Positions 29,982-38,023 of a DNA stretch of 64,000 nucleotides are shown here, piece by piece (the first letter of the stretch is position 1; each line of letters begins with the position of its first letter). This DNA comes from Williamsia sterculiae. GTDB taxonomy: Bacteria > Actinomycetota > Actinomycetes > Mycobacteriales > Mycobacteriaceae. The position numbers and the translations under genes were made by a program. The notes beneath the pieces are model-generated. The model saw only the letters and a program-made list of their open reading frames with translations. It did not search any database and was not told the DNA's origin. The stretch is from contig NZ_FTNT01000003.1 in NCBI RefSeq assembly GCF_900156495.1, positions 248,001 to 312,000 on the forward strand. Direction: 5' to 3'.

Positions 29982-31193
29982 TCAGTGGTGCTGCGACGGG
30001 GTCTCGGTGTCATCGGCACCGCCGGCGCTGTTGAGGAAGCTGCGCGGCGGGGTGCCGTTCACCGCGTGATCCCCGATCAACGACGCCTTGTATGCCGCCG
30101 GGTTGTGCGACGAGACCGTGCGCGCGTTGCGCAGGTGGCGATCCAATCCGCGACCGGATTTCACCGCGCTCGCACTGCCGGCGTCGAACAACCGCCACGC
30201 GGCGGTGCCCACGATGTCGGTGTTGATCACCTGCGCGGCAGCGGAATCGAGCAGCGCCTGCCGCGCGGTCTCCGGAGTGGGATCGTCGTTGAAGGCATCC
30301 AACGTCGCGGCCAGATGCAGTACCGTCGCTCTGGCTGCGAACGCCTTGCTCGTGAGCTCGCCGACGATCTCGAGGACCTGAGGGTCTCGCGCCGCGTCGG
30401 GTGTCGACGCCAGGGGATAGGAGCGGGTTCGTCCGCGCACCAGTGTGGCGGCGTCGTCGGCGACGGCAGCCGCGATGCCCGCTTGAGTGGCCGAGTGCAC
30501 GAACTGGTAGAACGCCTCCATGTAGTCGTTGGTGAGCGGGTCTCCATGCGGCAGGACGAAGTCCGGATCCACTGGCGTGTTGTCGAAAACAGCTGTACCA
30601 CTGGCGGTCAGTTGCTGTCCGAAGCCGTCCCAATCGTCGAGAACCTGCACACCGCGGGCGTGGCGGTCGACGATGGCCGACACGAACCGACCTTCTTCGA
30701 CCACCAGTACGTTCAACCAGTCCGCATACAGGCTGCCGGTCGTGTAGTACTTGGACCCCGCCAGCAACAGGCTCCCGTCGACCCGGCGCAACGTGGTCGA
30801 CAAGGAGGTCAGAGTCGTCGCACTGACCTCCGTCCCCGCGGGACCGAAGAACTGTCCGTTTGCCGCTCCACGCAGCAGGATGTCCCGCGCACGTCCGGAT
30901 CCGTAGCGGCGCAGGATCTCGGTGAGCCCGAGATGCCCACGGAAGATCTGCGCGAGGTTCGAGTCCGCTGCGGCCACCGCGATGAGCGCCTCGGCCAGGG
31001 TCGCGACACTCGCCCCGGCACCGCCGAAATCGGTCGGAACGCGCAATGACCCCAGCCCGGCGTCGAGCAGAGACGACACCTGGTCGCGCGGTGACGCGTG
31101 GGTTCGCTCACGGTGTGCCGCCTCCGCCGCGAATGGTTCCGCGGCGAGCGCGATGGCAGTTATCGGATCGCGCAGAACGGCTGAGGAAGCCAT
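29982..31193 (-). CDS. DszC-like flavin-dependent monooxygenase (acyl-CoA dehydrogenase fold)
   Basis: 403 aa, preceded by a CGGAGAA ribosome binding site. The acyl-CoA dehydrogenase fold is clear (LRVPTDFGGAGASVATLAEALIAVAAADSNLAQIFRGHLGLTE, then NGQFFGPAGTEVSATTLTSL). It has the features of the DszC/SfnC group: C-terminal RHLRNARTVSSHNPAAYKASLIGDHAVNG, and no acyl-CoA dehydrogenase catalytic glutamate region that I can recognise. These enzymes use reduced flavin to oxidise sulfur or nitrogen in small aromatics. It is the first gene of the transporter operon, 44 nt before the lipoprotein, so it likely acts on the imported compound. Confidence 0.75.
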   Translation of the reverse strand: MASSAVLRDPITAIALAAEPFAAEAAHRERTHASPRDQVSSLLDAGLGSLRVPTDFGGAGASVATLAEALIAVAAADSNLAQIFRGHLGLTEILRRYGSGRARDILLRGAANGQFFGPAGTEVSATTLTSLSTTLRRVDGSLLLAGSKYYTTGSLYADWLNVLVVEEGRFVSAIVDRHARGVQVLDDWDGFGQQLTASGTAVFDNTPVDPDFVLPHGDPLTNDYMEAFYQFVHSATQAGIAAAVADDAATLVRGRTRSYPLASTPDAARDPQVLEIVGELTSKAFAARATVLHLAATLDAFNDDPTPETARQALLDSAAAQVINTDIVGTAAWRLFDAGSASAVKSGRGLDRHLRNARTVSSHNPAAYKASLIGDHAVNGTPPRSFLNSAGGADDTETPSQHH

Positions 31194-31605
31194 CGTTTCT
31201 CCGATCGGTCGACACGCGTGATGACGTCGTGTGGTGCCAGGAACATGCGCACGGAAACGTACCTCTCACGATGTGGAAGTCGAGCGGTTCGGCGGTGTGC
31301 GTAGCAGTCGCGCAAGCGATCACAAATGTGCAATAAATCGCTGAACTGCACAAATGCGACTGCCCGCCGTTGCTTTCGAGGCTTTTAACCGATCCGGTGA
31401 AAAGTCGTGACCAGATTGGTCGATCGTGCGGAGGGTTAACGAACAAAGAAATCTATCAGCACATTCCTTTAAGTCATTAGTGCTGCAAATTAGATACATT
31501 CACCTTGGCCGCAACTGTTTTCTGCGATCATCCCGTCGACCTATCGTCACCACAGGTCGAATCGGCTCCACCCAACACCAACGATGTCGCACGGGAGGTC
31601 TGTGC
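31194..31605. promoter_or_regulatory. divergent control region between the transporter operon and the C-nucleoside operon
   Basis: 412 bp without a supported gene, visibly richer in A+T than the genes on either side. It contains nested inverted repeats at 31304-31363, CACAAATG direct repeats, and a -10-like TACATT at 31495-31500 that would give psuG-like mRNA a leader of about 100 nt. Both operons must start here. Confidence 0.6.
31304..31363. promoter_or_regulatory. nested inverted repeats, possible regulator site
   Basis: Outer arms GCAGTCGC (31304-31311) and GCGACTGC (31356-31363); inner arms AGCGAT (31315-31320) and ATCGCT (31337-31342). A competing pair is TGTGCA (31327-31332) and TGCACA (31347-31352). 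CACAAATG occurs at 31321 and again at 31349. Two alternative pairings over the same 60 bp suggest either a complex operator or a folded RNA. Confidence 0.5.
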
Positions 31606-32565
31606 ATGGCAGCTGTCAGCAGTGCTGGAACGCACACCTATGTGCTGTCGACGGAGGTCGAGGACGCTCTACATCACGGCCGTCCGGTGGTGGCACTGGA
31701 GTCGAATGTGATCGCGCACGGATACCGGTGGCCCGAGAATCTCGAGGTCGCACGCGCGGTGGAACGGGTCGTACGCGAGGGAGGTGCGGTGCCGGCGACC
31801 GTGATGGTCGAGAGCGGTCAGGTGATGGTCGGCGCCGATGACGCCGCCCTCGAGCGCTTCGCGCGCTCCGAGCACGCCGCGAAGGTGACCAGACGCGACC
31901 TCGGAATCGTCTTGGCGGGTGGGGGTCTGGGAGCGACATCGATATCCGCGACCATGGCGATCGCTGACCAGATCGGGATCAGGACGATCGCGTCGGCCGG
32001 GCTCGGAGGCGTTCACCGAGGTGCCGAGCATTCGATGGACATCTCCTCGGACCTGACCGAGTTGGCGCGCACCGAGCTCATCGTTGTCTGCGCCGGTGTC
32101 AAGATGATCCTCGACGCGGGACGAACACTGGAGTTCCTCGAGACGCAGGGCACCCCCGTGATCGGGTTCCGGCACGAACAGTTTCCCGCCTTCTACTGTC
32201 GTGACAGCGGGTTTCCCACCCAGATCCGGCTGGACCATCCCCACCAGATCGCGGAGACCGCGCGTCGGCACTGGGGCTTCCCACATTCCGGATCGATCCT
32301 GGTGACCCACCCGATTCCCCGCGAAGACGCCCTGGACAGCGCACGGATCGAGCTGGCGATCGACGAGGCGCTCGCGTCGGCCAAGGATACCGGCGTGGTG
32401 GGTGCGGGTATCACCCCCTTCGTTCTGCGTGCGGTCGATGCGGCCACGGGTGGGGAGGCCCGTGCCGCCAACCGGGCGGTCCTGCTCAGTACCGCTGCGG
32501 CGGCAACCGAGATCGAGGTCGCACGCGCGACGAGTGAGAGAGGAGTTCTCGATGGCGTCCATTGA
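31606..32565 (+). CDS. PsuG-family C-glycosynthase (IndA/MinB-type)
   Basis: 319 aa from ATG at 31606, preceded by GGGAGG. It matches pseudouridine-5'-phosphate glycosidase: VVALESNVIAHGYRWPENLEVARAVERVVREGGAVPATVMV at the N-terminus and LIVVCAGVKMILDAGRTLEFLETQGTPVIGF in the middle. PsuG reversibly joins ribose 5-phosphate to uracil by a C-C bond. In indigoidine and minimycin clusters the homologue (IndA, MinB/OzmB) accompanies the NRPS and couples its product to ribose 5-phosphate. It overlaps the HAD gene by 14 nt. The surrounding genes favour a biosynthetic role over pseudouridine breakdown; no pseudouridine kinase (psuK) is present. Confidence 0.9.
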   Translation: MAAVSSAGTHTYVLSTEVEDALHHGRPVVALESNVIAHGYRWPENLEVARAVERVVREGGAVPATVMVESGQVMVGADDAALERFARSEHAAKVTRRDLGIVLAGGGLGATSISATMAIADQIGIRTIASAGLGGVHRGAEHSMDISSDLTELARTELIVVCAGVKMILDAGRTLEFLETQGTPVIGFRHEQFPAFYCRDSGFPTQIRLDHPHQIAETARRHWGFPHSGSILVTHPIPREDALDSARIELAIDEALASAKDTGVVGAGITPFVLRAVDAATGGEARAANRAVLLSTAAAATEIEVARATSERGVLDGVH

Positions 32566-33268
32566 CGTTGTCTCCCACGGCGTGAGCGCCGTGGCACTGT
32601 TCGATCTGGACGGCACGCTGCTGGACACGCCCCGTGCGATCGTCGAACAGATGGGAGCCGCCGTGGAGGATGTGATCGGCCGCCGACCGGATCCGGTGCA
32701 CACGAGAAGGCTGATCGGATCGCCGCTCGAGCGGATGGCGGCGGCTTTGGGCGGGCATGACGAGACTGCGGACGTCACGGCGCGTATCGCGGCCGGCTAT
32801 CTCAACCGGTACCGGGAGACGATCGTGCCCGCGGCACCCGAGCTGCTGTTCCCCGGTGTCCGAGATGGTCTGACACGACTGCGCGAGGCCGGAGTCGTCT
32901 CAGCGGTGGTGACGAGCAAGAAACATCACAGCGCCGAAATCATCCTCGAATCCGCGGGCATCCGAGAGTATTTCGCCGCCGTCGTGGGCGCCGACGACGT
33001 CGAGTACCCGAAACCGCATCGGGCCAGCGGTGATCGTGCGCTCGGTGCTCTCGGACGGACTCGGGTGGGACCCGCCGATTCGGTCATCGGCGACACGGCG
33101 TCCGACATCGGTCTCGGTGTGGCCCTCGGCGCACGGACCATCGCTGTCACCTATGGGGTGGCAACCGTGGACGAACTCACCGCGGCACGACCCGATGCGC
33201 TCGCCGATCACTTCGATCGCGTCATCGACCTACTGCTCCTCCAGACAGAAAGCGAGCCGGCACCATGA
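32552..33268 (+). CDS. HAD-family phosphatase (IndB/MinC N-terminal-like)
   Basis: 238 aa from ATG at 32552, with AGAGGAG upstream. HAD motif I is FDLDGT (nucleophile D18, D20), motif II VVTSKKHHS, motif III lysine in YPKPH and motif IV IGDTASDIGLG. A helical cap sits between motifs I and II. In minimycin biosynthesis the HAD part of MinC removes the 5'-phosphate from the C-nucleotide and also detoxifies it. Here the HAD is a free protein. It overlaps UPRT by 4 nt. Confidence 0.88.
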   Translation: MASIDVVSHGVSAVALFDLDGTLLDTPRAIVEQMGAAVEDVIGRRPDPVHTRRLIGSPLERMAAALGGHDETADVTARIAAGYLNRYRETIVPAAPELLFPGVRDGLTRLREAGVVSAVVTSKKHHSAEIILESAGIREYFAAVVGADDVEYPKPHRASGDRALGALGRTRVGPADSVIGDTASDIGLGVALGARTIAVTYGVATVDELTAARPDALADHFDRVIDLLLLQTESEPAP

Positions 33269-33969
33269 CCGCCTGGACGCCCTCGGCCACCGTGCCCTTC
33301 GACCTCGATCGGTATCGGGGTACCAACGTGTTCGAATTGCCGAGGACTCCTGGGTTGGTCGCGTTGCACACCGAGGCGCGGAATGCCGAGACCGGGCAGG
33401 AACGTTTCGTGCGGGCCAGCGGCCGCATCGTCCGCATACTGCTCGAAGCTGCCCTGTCGCAGGTCGAACACCGAGCACGGGGCGTGACCACCCCCACCGG
33501 ATACGTGTATGAGGGTGCCGAAGCCGTCGCGCCGTTGTATGCGGTGTCCATCCCGCGAGCCGGTGACGCCCTCGAGAGCGGGCTGCGTGAGATCAGGCCC
33601 GACGCCCGCATCGGCAAGATCCTCATCCAGCGCGACGTCGCCACCAAGCAACCCGCGTTGTTCTACAGCAAATTGCCGCCCGGTATCGGGGGGAACGAGG
33701 TGCTGTTGCTCGACCCGACCATAGCCACGGGTGGAACACTGCTCACCGCGGTCAACGAGCTGGTGGCGGCGGGGGTCGAAGAACACAGAATCATCGTCGT
33801 CAACGTGTTGACCTGTCCCGAAGGTCTGTCCACGGTGCTGTCGCGCCGCCCCGATCTGCGCATCGTGACCTCACACATCGACAACGGTCTGACCGATCAG
33901 GCGTTCATGCGACCAGGCATCGGGGATTTCGGTGATCGCTTCTACGGCACCACCAGGGAGTTGTCATGA
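33265..33969 (+). CDS. uracil phosphoribosyltransferase-like protein (MinD-type)
   Basis: 234 aa. UPRT fold with PRPP-binding loop VLLLDPTIATGGTLLTAVNELVAAGV and the uracil-binding C-terminus SHIDNGLTDQAFMRPGIGDFGDRFYGT. UPRT converts uracil and PRPP to UMP. A duplicate UPRT inside an indigoidine-like operon matches MinD of the minimycin cluster, reported to protect the producer by raising UMP. It begins and ends in ATGA overlaps, so it is translated with the HAD and NRPS genes. Confidence 0.87.
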   Translation: MTAWTPSATVPFDLDRYRGTNVFELPRTPGLVALHTEARNAETGQERFVRASGRIVRILLEAALSQVEHRARGVTTPTGYVYEGAEAVAPLYAVSIPRAGDALESGLREIRPDARIGKILIQRDVATKQPALFYSKLPPGIGGNEVLLLDPTIATGGTLLTAVNELVAAGVEEHRIIVVNVLTCPEGLSTVLSRRPDLRIVTSHIDNGLTDQAFMRPGIGDFGDRFYGTTRELS

Positions 33970-36900
33970 CGGTCGACCGGCCGCGGGTCACGTCCGGCGA
34001 GACGTTGTCGGCCCTTTTCGACGCGCAGGTCGCGAGCGCTCCGGATGCGACCGCGTGTGTGAGCGGGCCGGTGTCCGTGAACTACCGCGGGTTGTCGCGG
34101 CGAGTGGACACGATCGCGGCGGAGCTACAGGCGATCGGTGTCGGGCGCGGTGACACCGTCGCGGTGTTCTGTTCCCCGTCGATCGATGTCGTTGCCGCGG
34201 TGTGGGCGATACTCCGGACCGGAGCGGGGTATCTACCCCTCGCGACCGATTACCCGGCCGAGCGGCTGGCACACATGGTCGGCGACAGCGAGGTACGCAC
34301 CGTCGTCGTCGACACGGACACCGAGGATCGGGCACGTCGCATGCTGCCGGCCACCGCCACCACGCTGCTCGTCGACGGGACGCAGACGGTGGGGGGCGCC
34401 GAGACCGGGAACCGCGTCGCACCCGTCACCGGCGATGACACCGCGTACACGATCTACACCTCGGGCACCACCGGCCTGCCCAAGGGGGTGATGGTGCCCC
34501 ATGCGGCAATCGTCAACCAGTTGCGGTGGTTGCGTGATCAGCTCGGACTCGCGTCCGGGTCCCGCATCCTGCTCAAGACTCCGATCGGATTCGACGCCGC
34601 GCAGTGGGAGTTGCTGGCGAACGCTTGTGGCGCAACGGTGGTCGTCGCTCCGGTCGGCACCAGCACGCGTCCATCCGAGATACTCGACACCGTCGCACGT
34701 CATTCCATCACCATCCTGCAGTGCGTACCCACGGTGTGGCGGGAGCTCGTCGCCAGCCCGGACATCGAGCGGGCCCGCGACCTCCAGGTGGCGGTGAGTG
34801 GGGGAGAGCCCCTTCCCGAAAGTCTGGGTACCCGAATGCAGACGGTGTTGCGCGGTGCCCGGATGATCAACCTGTACGGGCCGACGGAGACCACGATCAA
34901 TGCCACGTGGTTCGACTTCACCGACGTCGACCTGACCGGCACCGCGGTTGTCCCGGTCGGCACACCGGTCACCGGGTGCGCGACGGTGGTGGTCGACGCG
35001 TCCGACACGGTGGTCGGGCCGGGGAGCACCGGCGAGTTGTTGATCTCGGGAGCGCAGCTCGCCTCCGGTTACCGTGGGCGAGTCGATGTGACAGCCGCGC
35101 GTTTTCCGAGTCTCGACGTGGGCGACGGCGAGACGCGTCGTTTCTACCGGACCGGTGATCTCGTCCGTCGACGACGGGACGGTGTCCTCGAGTTCGTCGG
35201 ACGCAATGACGAACAGGTGAAGATCAACGGTCATCGTGTGGAGACCAATGAGGTCCGGATCCGGATCGAGACACATGATTGGGTCCGTGCGGCGGCAGTG
35301 GTGCCGTGGGTGAACGAACAGGGCACCACACAACTGGCCGGATTCGTCGAACTCGACCCCGACGAGGCGCCGCTGATGGACTCGGACGTCGCCGGGCGCC
35401 ATCATCGGTCGAAGTCGACCCGCACCCAGGTCGCGGCTCAGCTACAGAATCTGGCGGCCAGGCGATTCGACGACGCTGTCCAGGTGGTGTCGCTCCCCGG
35501 CGGTGCGGGTGACCCGGAGCAGTTTCGGGAAGTATTCGCACGGAAGACATATCGTCACTTCACCGACGAGACGGTGGATATCCTGACGGTGTGCGACCTG
35601 TTGGACAGGGCGAGTGGCCAGCGAGTGCCACCGGTCGACGCGACGCCGATCTCACTGGCGAGTATCGGGCGGTTGCTGCGCTGGTTCGGTCCTTTCGAGA
35701 GCGCTGAGCGACTGCTGCCCAAGTACGCGTACGCGTCACCGGGAGCCCTCAACGCGACGCGGATCTACATCGAGACCTCGGGAGCACCCGGTCTCGATGC
35801 GGGCGTCCACTACTTCGATCCGGTGAACCACACGCTGACCCGGGTGGGCGCCGCGCGGCGCCAGGGATTGCATCTCCACCTGGTGGGCGTACCCGCGGTG
35901 ATCGAGTCGGTGTACGCGACGAATGTCCGCGAGGTGCTGCATGTCGAGGCCGGTCACATGCTCGGCGTCCTCGACCGGGTCACGGCCCGATGGGGGTGGC
36001 GCCCGGTCACCGTCGACCCCGCGACCGATCTGCAGGACGTCGCCGACGGCGGTGTGGCGACCGCGTCGGTGCGGGTGGAGTCGGATGCCACGGGCGCCGA
36101 GGTCGGGGGTCGTCGACCGTCGGTGTATCTCCAGACGCACGACAGCGTGTCGGGCGCGGGCCTGTATCGCCACACCGGTCGGGGACTGGAGTTCGTCACC
36201 GCATCGCGAATCGAACGACGGCACGTCGTCGCCATCAATCAGCGGACATTTGCCCAGTCCTCGTTCGGGTTGATGCTCGCCCTCGGGGCGGACAGCGGAT
36301 GGTCGGGGTTCGTCGAGCTCGGTCGGTTCCTGGCGCATGTGCAGCAGGAGGGCGTCGCGCTGAACATCGGACTGATGTCCGCGGGTTATTCGTCGCTCAG
36401 CGGGCGAGACCTGCCGTCGGCCAGCCGCTTTCGTGAGATGGGTGGTGTCGAGTCCGACGGTCTCAGCTACTTCGCGGTCGGCGGTCATGTGAGTGACACG
36501 CAGATCGTGTCGACCGGGATGGACGAGGACATCGTTCACATGGACGGTCCCGAGGAGTTGCTGAAGGAGTCGCTACGAGAGGTGTTGCCCTCGGCGATGG
36601 TGCCGACCACGATTCATGTCATGGACCGCATCCCGCAATCACACCACGGCAAACAGGATCGGCCCGGTCTGGTGCGGCTTGCCGGTGACCTAAACCGACG
36701 CACGAGACGCGTTGCCGACCCACCGGTCGGCCCGCACGAGAGCAGGCTCGCCGACGTCTGGGCGCGGGTGCTGGACTACCGGCCGGTGTATCGGTCCGAC
36801 GACTTCTTCGCACAGGGTGGTAATTCGATGTCGGCCCTTCGCCTGATCCGCGCCGTGCACGATGAGCTCGGGGTCACCATGCCCGTTCAGACCATCTTCA

Positions 36901-37787
36901 CGGCCCCGACGGTCGCTCAGCTCTCCACGCAGATCAGTACGCGAGTCGCCCGCTCCGAGGAGGTCCCGGTCGCGCCGGTCGGTCGCGTGCATCGGCTCGC
37001 CGGAACCGGAACACGCGGCACCACCCTGCTGTGGCCGGGGCTCGGCGGCTACCCGATGAGTCTGCGCACCCTGGCAGGTGAACTCGCGCAGAACGGCCAC
37101 ACCGTCTACGGGGTCCAGGCGCGGGGACTCAATGCCGGAGAGCTGCCGCCCGGGTCGCTGGTCGACCTCATCGACGACGACGTACAGGCGGTGCGGGACT
37201 TGGACTTGCCGGAACCGTTACGGGTCGTCGGCTATTCCTTCGGCGCGCGGGTCGCCGTCGAGGTCGCCAGTCGTCTCGTGGACGCCGGTCACGCCGTCGA
37301 GCGGGTCGTCCTCATCGCCCCGGGCTCGCCGGTGATCGGCGGTCTCACGGACCGAACCGACGAGGCCCGGTACGACAACCGCTACTTCACACGCATTCTC
37401 GCGTCGGTGTTCACCGGTCGCACCGACCCACCCTTCGCCGCCGACCTCGACTCGGTCGGTCATCGGGAAGACTTCGTCGACCTGGTGGTGCGACATCAGA
37501 CCGCGTTCGGTCGCGAGATGGTCGAACGCATAGTCACCGTCGTGGAGAACACTTTTCGGATGCGCGAGGAGCCGGTGGGTGTCGAGCCGGAATTCCTTGA
37601 CAGGAGCCTGTATCTCCGCGCTCGCGGCGACGGGCCCTCGTTCGCGGATCTGCCGGTAGCGCCGTTGCATTCACGTCCTGGTCGGGTGAGCAATCTGCCC
37701 TATCGTCACTACGACATCATCGTCGACGGTGCGCTCGACATCGCCTCGGCGGTGCTGGAGCAGACCGTGGAAGGGGAACTGGTCTGA
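33966..37787 (+). CDS. single-module NRPS, A-Ox-T-TE (indigoidine synthetase/MinA type)
   Basis: 1273 aa, close to BpsA/IndC. Adenylation core: YTIYTSGTTGLPKGVMVPH, NLYGPTETTINATW, YRTGDLV and VKINGHRVE (near residue 418). A flavin oxidase domain is inserted before motif A10 (HHGKQDR, about residue 894); its nitroreductase-like fold covers about residues 530-800. Thiolation: FFAQGGNSMSALRL, Ser954 as the phosphopantetheine site. Thioesterase: GYSFGARVAVE, Ser1091. Reading the ten specificity positions by eye gives D-A-W-Q-V-G-L-I-N-K, one or two changes from the glutamine code of BpsA/IndC as I recall it. It should activate and oxidise L-glutamine. Confidence 0.93.
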   Translation: MTVDRPRVTSGETLSALFDAQVASAPDATACVSGPVSVNYRGLSRRVDTIAAELQAIGVGRGDTVAVFCSPSIDVVAAVWAILRTGAGYLPLATDYPAERLAHMVGDSEVRTVVVDTDTEDRARRMLPATATTLLVDGTQTVGGAETGNRVAPVTGDDTAYTIYTSGTTGLPKGVMVPHAAIVNQLRWLRDQLGLASGSRILLKTPIGFDAAQWELLANACGATVVVAPVGTSTRPSEILDTVARHSITILQCVPTVWRELVASPDIERARDLQVAVSGGEPLPESLGTRMQTVLRGARMINLYGPTETTINATWFDFTDVDLTGTAVVPVGTPVTGCATVVVDASDTVVGPGSTGELLISGAQLASGYRGRVDVTAARFPSLDVGDGETRRFYRTGDLVRRRRDGVLEFVGRNDEQVKINGHRVETNEVRIRIETHDWVRAAAVVPWVNEQGTTQLAGFVELDPDEAPLMDSDVAGRHHRSKSTRTQVAAQLQNLAARRFDDAVQVVSLPGGAGDPEQFREVFARKTYRHFTDETVDILTVCDLLDRASGQRVPPVDATPISLASIGRLLRWFGPFESAERLLPKYAYASPGALNATRIYIETSGAPGLDAGVHYFDPVNHTLTRVGAARRQGLHLHLVGVPAVIESVYATNVREVLHVEAGHMLGVLDRVTARWGWRPVTVDPATDLQDVADGGVATASVRVESDATGAEVGGRRPSVYLQTHDSVSGAGLYRHTGRGLEFVTASRIERRHVVAINQRTFAQSSFGLMLALGADSGWSGFVELGRFLAHVQQEGVALNIGLMSAGYSSLSGRDLPSASRFREMGGVESDGLSYFAVGGHVSDTQIVSTGMDEDIVHMDGPEELLKESLREVLPSAMVPTTIHVMDRIPQSHHGKQDRPGLVRLAGDLNRRTRRVADPPVGPHESRLADVWARVLDYRPVYRSDDFFAQGGNSMSALRLIRAVHDELGVTMPVQTIFTAPTVAQLSTQISTRVARSEEVPVAPVGRVHRLAGTGTRGTTLLWPGLGGYPMSLRTLAGELAQNGHTVYGVQARGLNAGELPPGSLVDLIDDDVQAVRDLDLPEPLRVVGYSFGARVAVEVASRLVDAGHAVERVVLIAPGSPVIGGLTDRTDEARYDNRYFTRILASVFTGRTDPPFAADLDSVGHREDFVDLVVRHQTAFGREMVERIVTVVENTFRMREEPVGVEPEFLDRSLYLRARGDGPSFADLPVAPLHSRPGRVSNLPYRHYDIIVDGALDIASAVLEQTVEGELV

Positions 37788-38023
37788 TGCCACATGTGGA
37801 GATCTGGCACTTCCCGGCCACCGTGTCGGACGAGCGTCGTGAGCAGTTGGAGCGCGACGTGGTCACCGCCGTCGCGAGGGCATACGGCGTGGACGCCGGG
37901 GTCGTCTCGATCGGAACGCATGCGGTCGACCCCGGCCACTGGGACCAGGTGGTCTACCAGCCGCTGATCGGGGGGCGTGACGACGACGAGGACTCGCGTC
38001 TGCTGCGGAGGCCGAACTACTAG
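37787..38023 (+). CDS. 4-oxalocrotonate tautomerase-family protein
   Basis: 78 aa. The ATG overlaps the NRPS stop (TGATG). Residue 2 is proline, which becomes the N-terminal catalytic base after methionine removal, as in the tautomerase superfamily. The beta-alpha-beta pattern is PHVEIWHFPATVSDERREQLERDVVTAVARAYG then VSIGTHAV. A C-terminal charged tail (GGRDDDEDSRLLRRPNY) is unusual. A tautomerase is not part of the five-gene minimycin set I know, so it may act on the glutarimide/aminopyridinone intermediate. That role is inference. Confidence 0.78.
   Translation: MPHVEIWHFPATVSDERREQLERDVVTAVARAYGVDAGVVSIGTHAVDPGHWDQVVYQPLIGGRDDDEDSRLLRRPNY

Noticed and set aside
29982-31193. Fatty acid acyl-CoA dehydrogenase
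   Set aside because: The fold is the same, but the C-terminal motif and context are those of the DszC/SfnC monooxygenase group, and no acyl-CoA metabolic genes are nearby.
31606-32565. Pseudouridine catabolism (psuG)
   Set aside because: No pseudouridine kinase is adjacent; the NRPS, HAD and UPRT partners point to biosynthesis.
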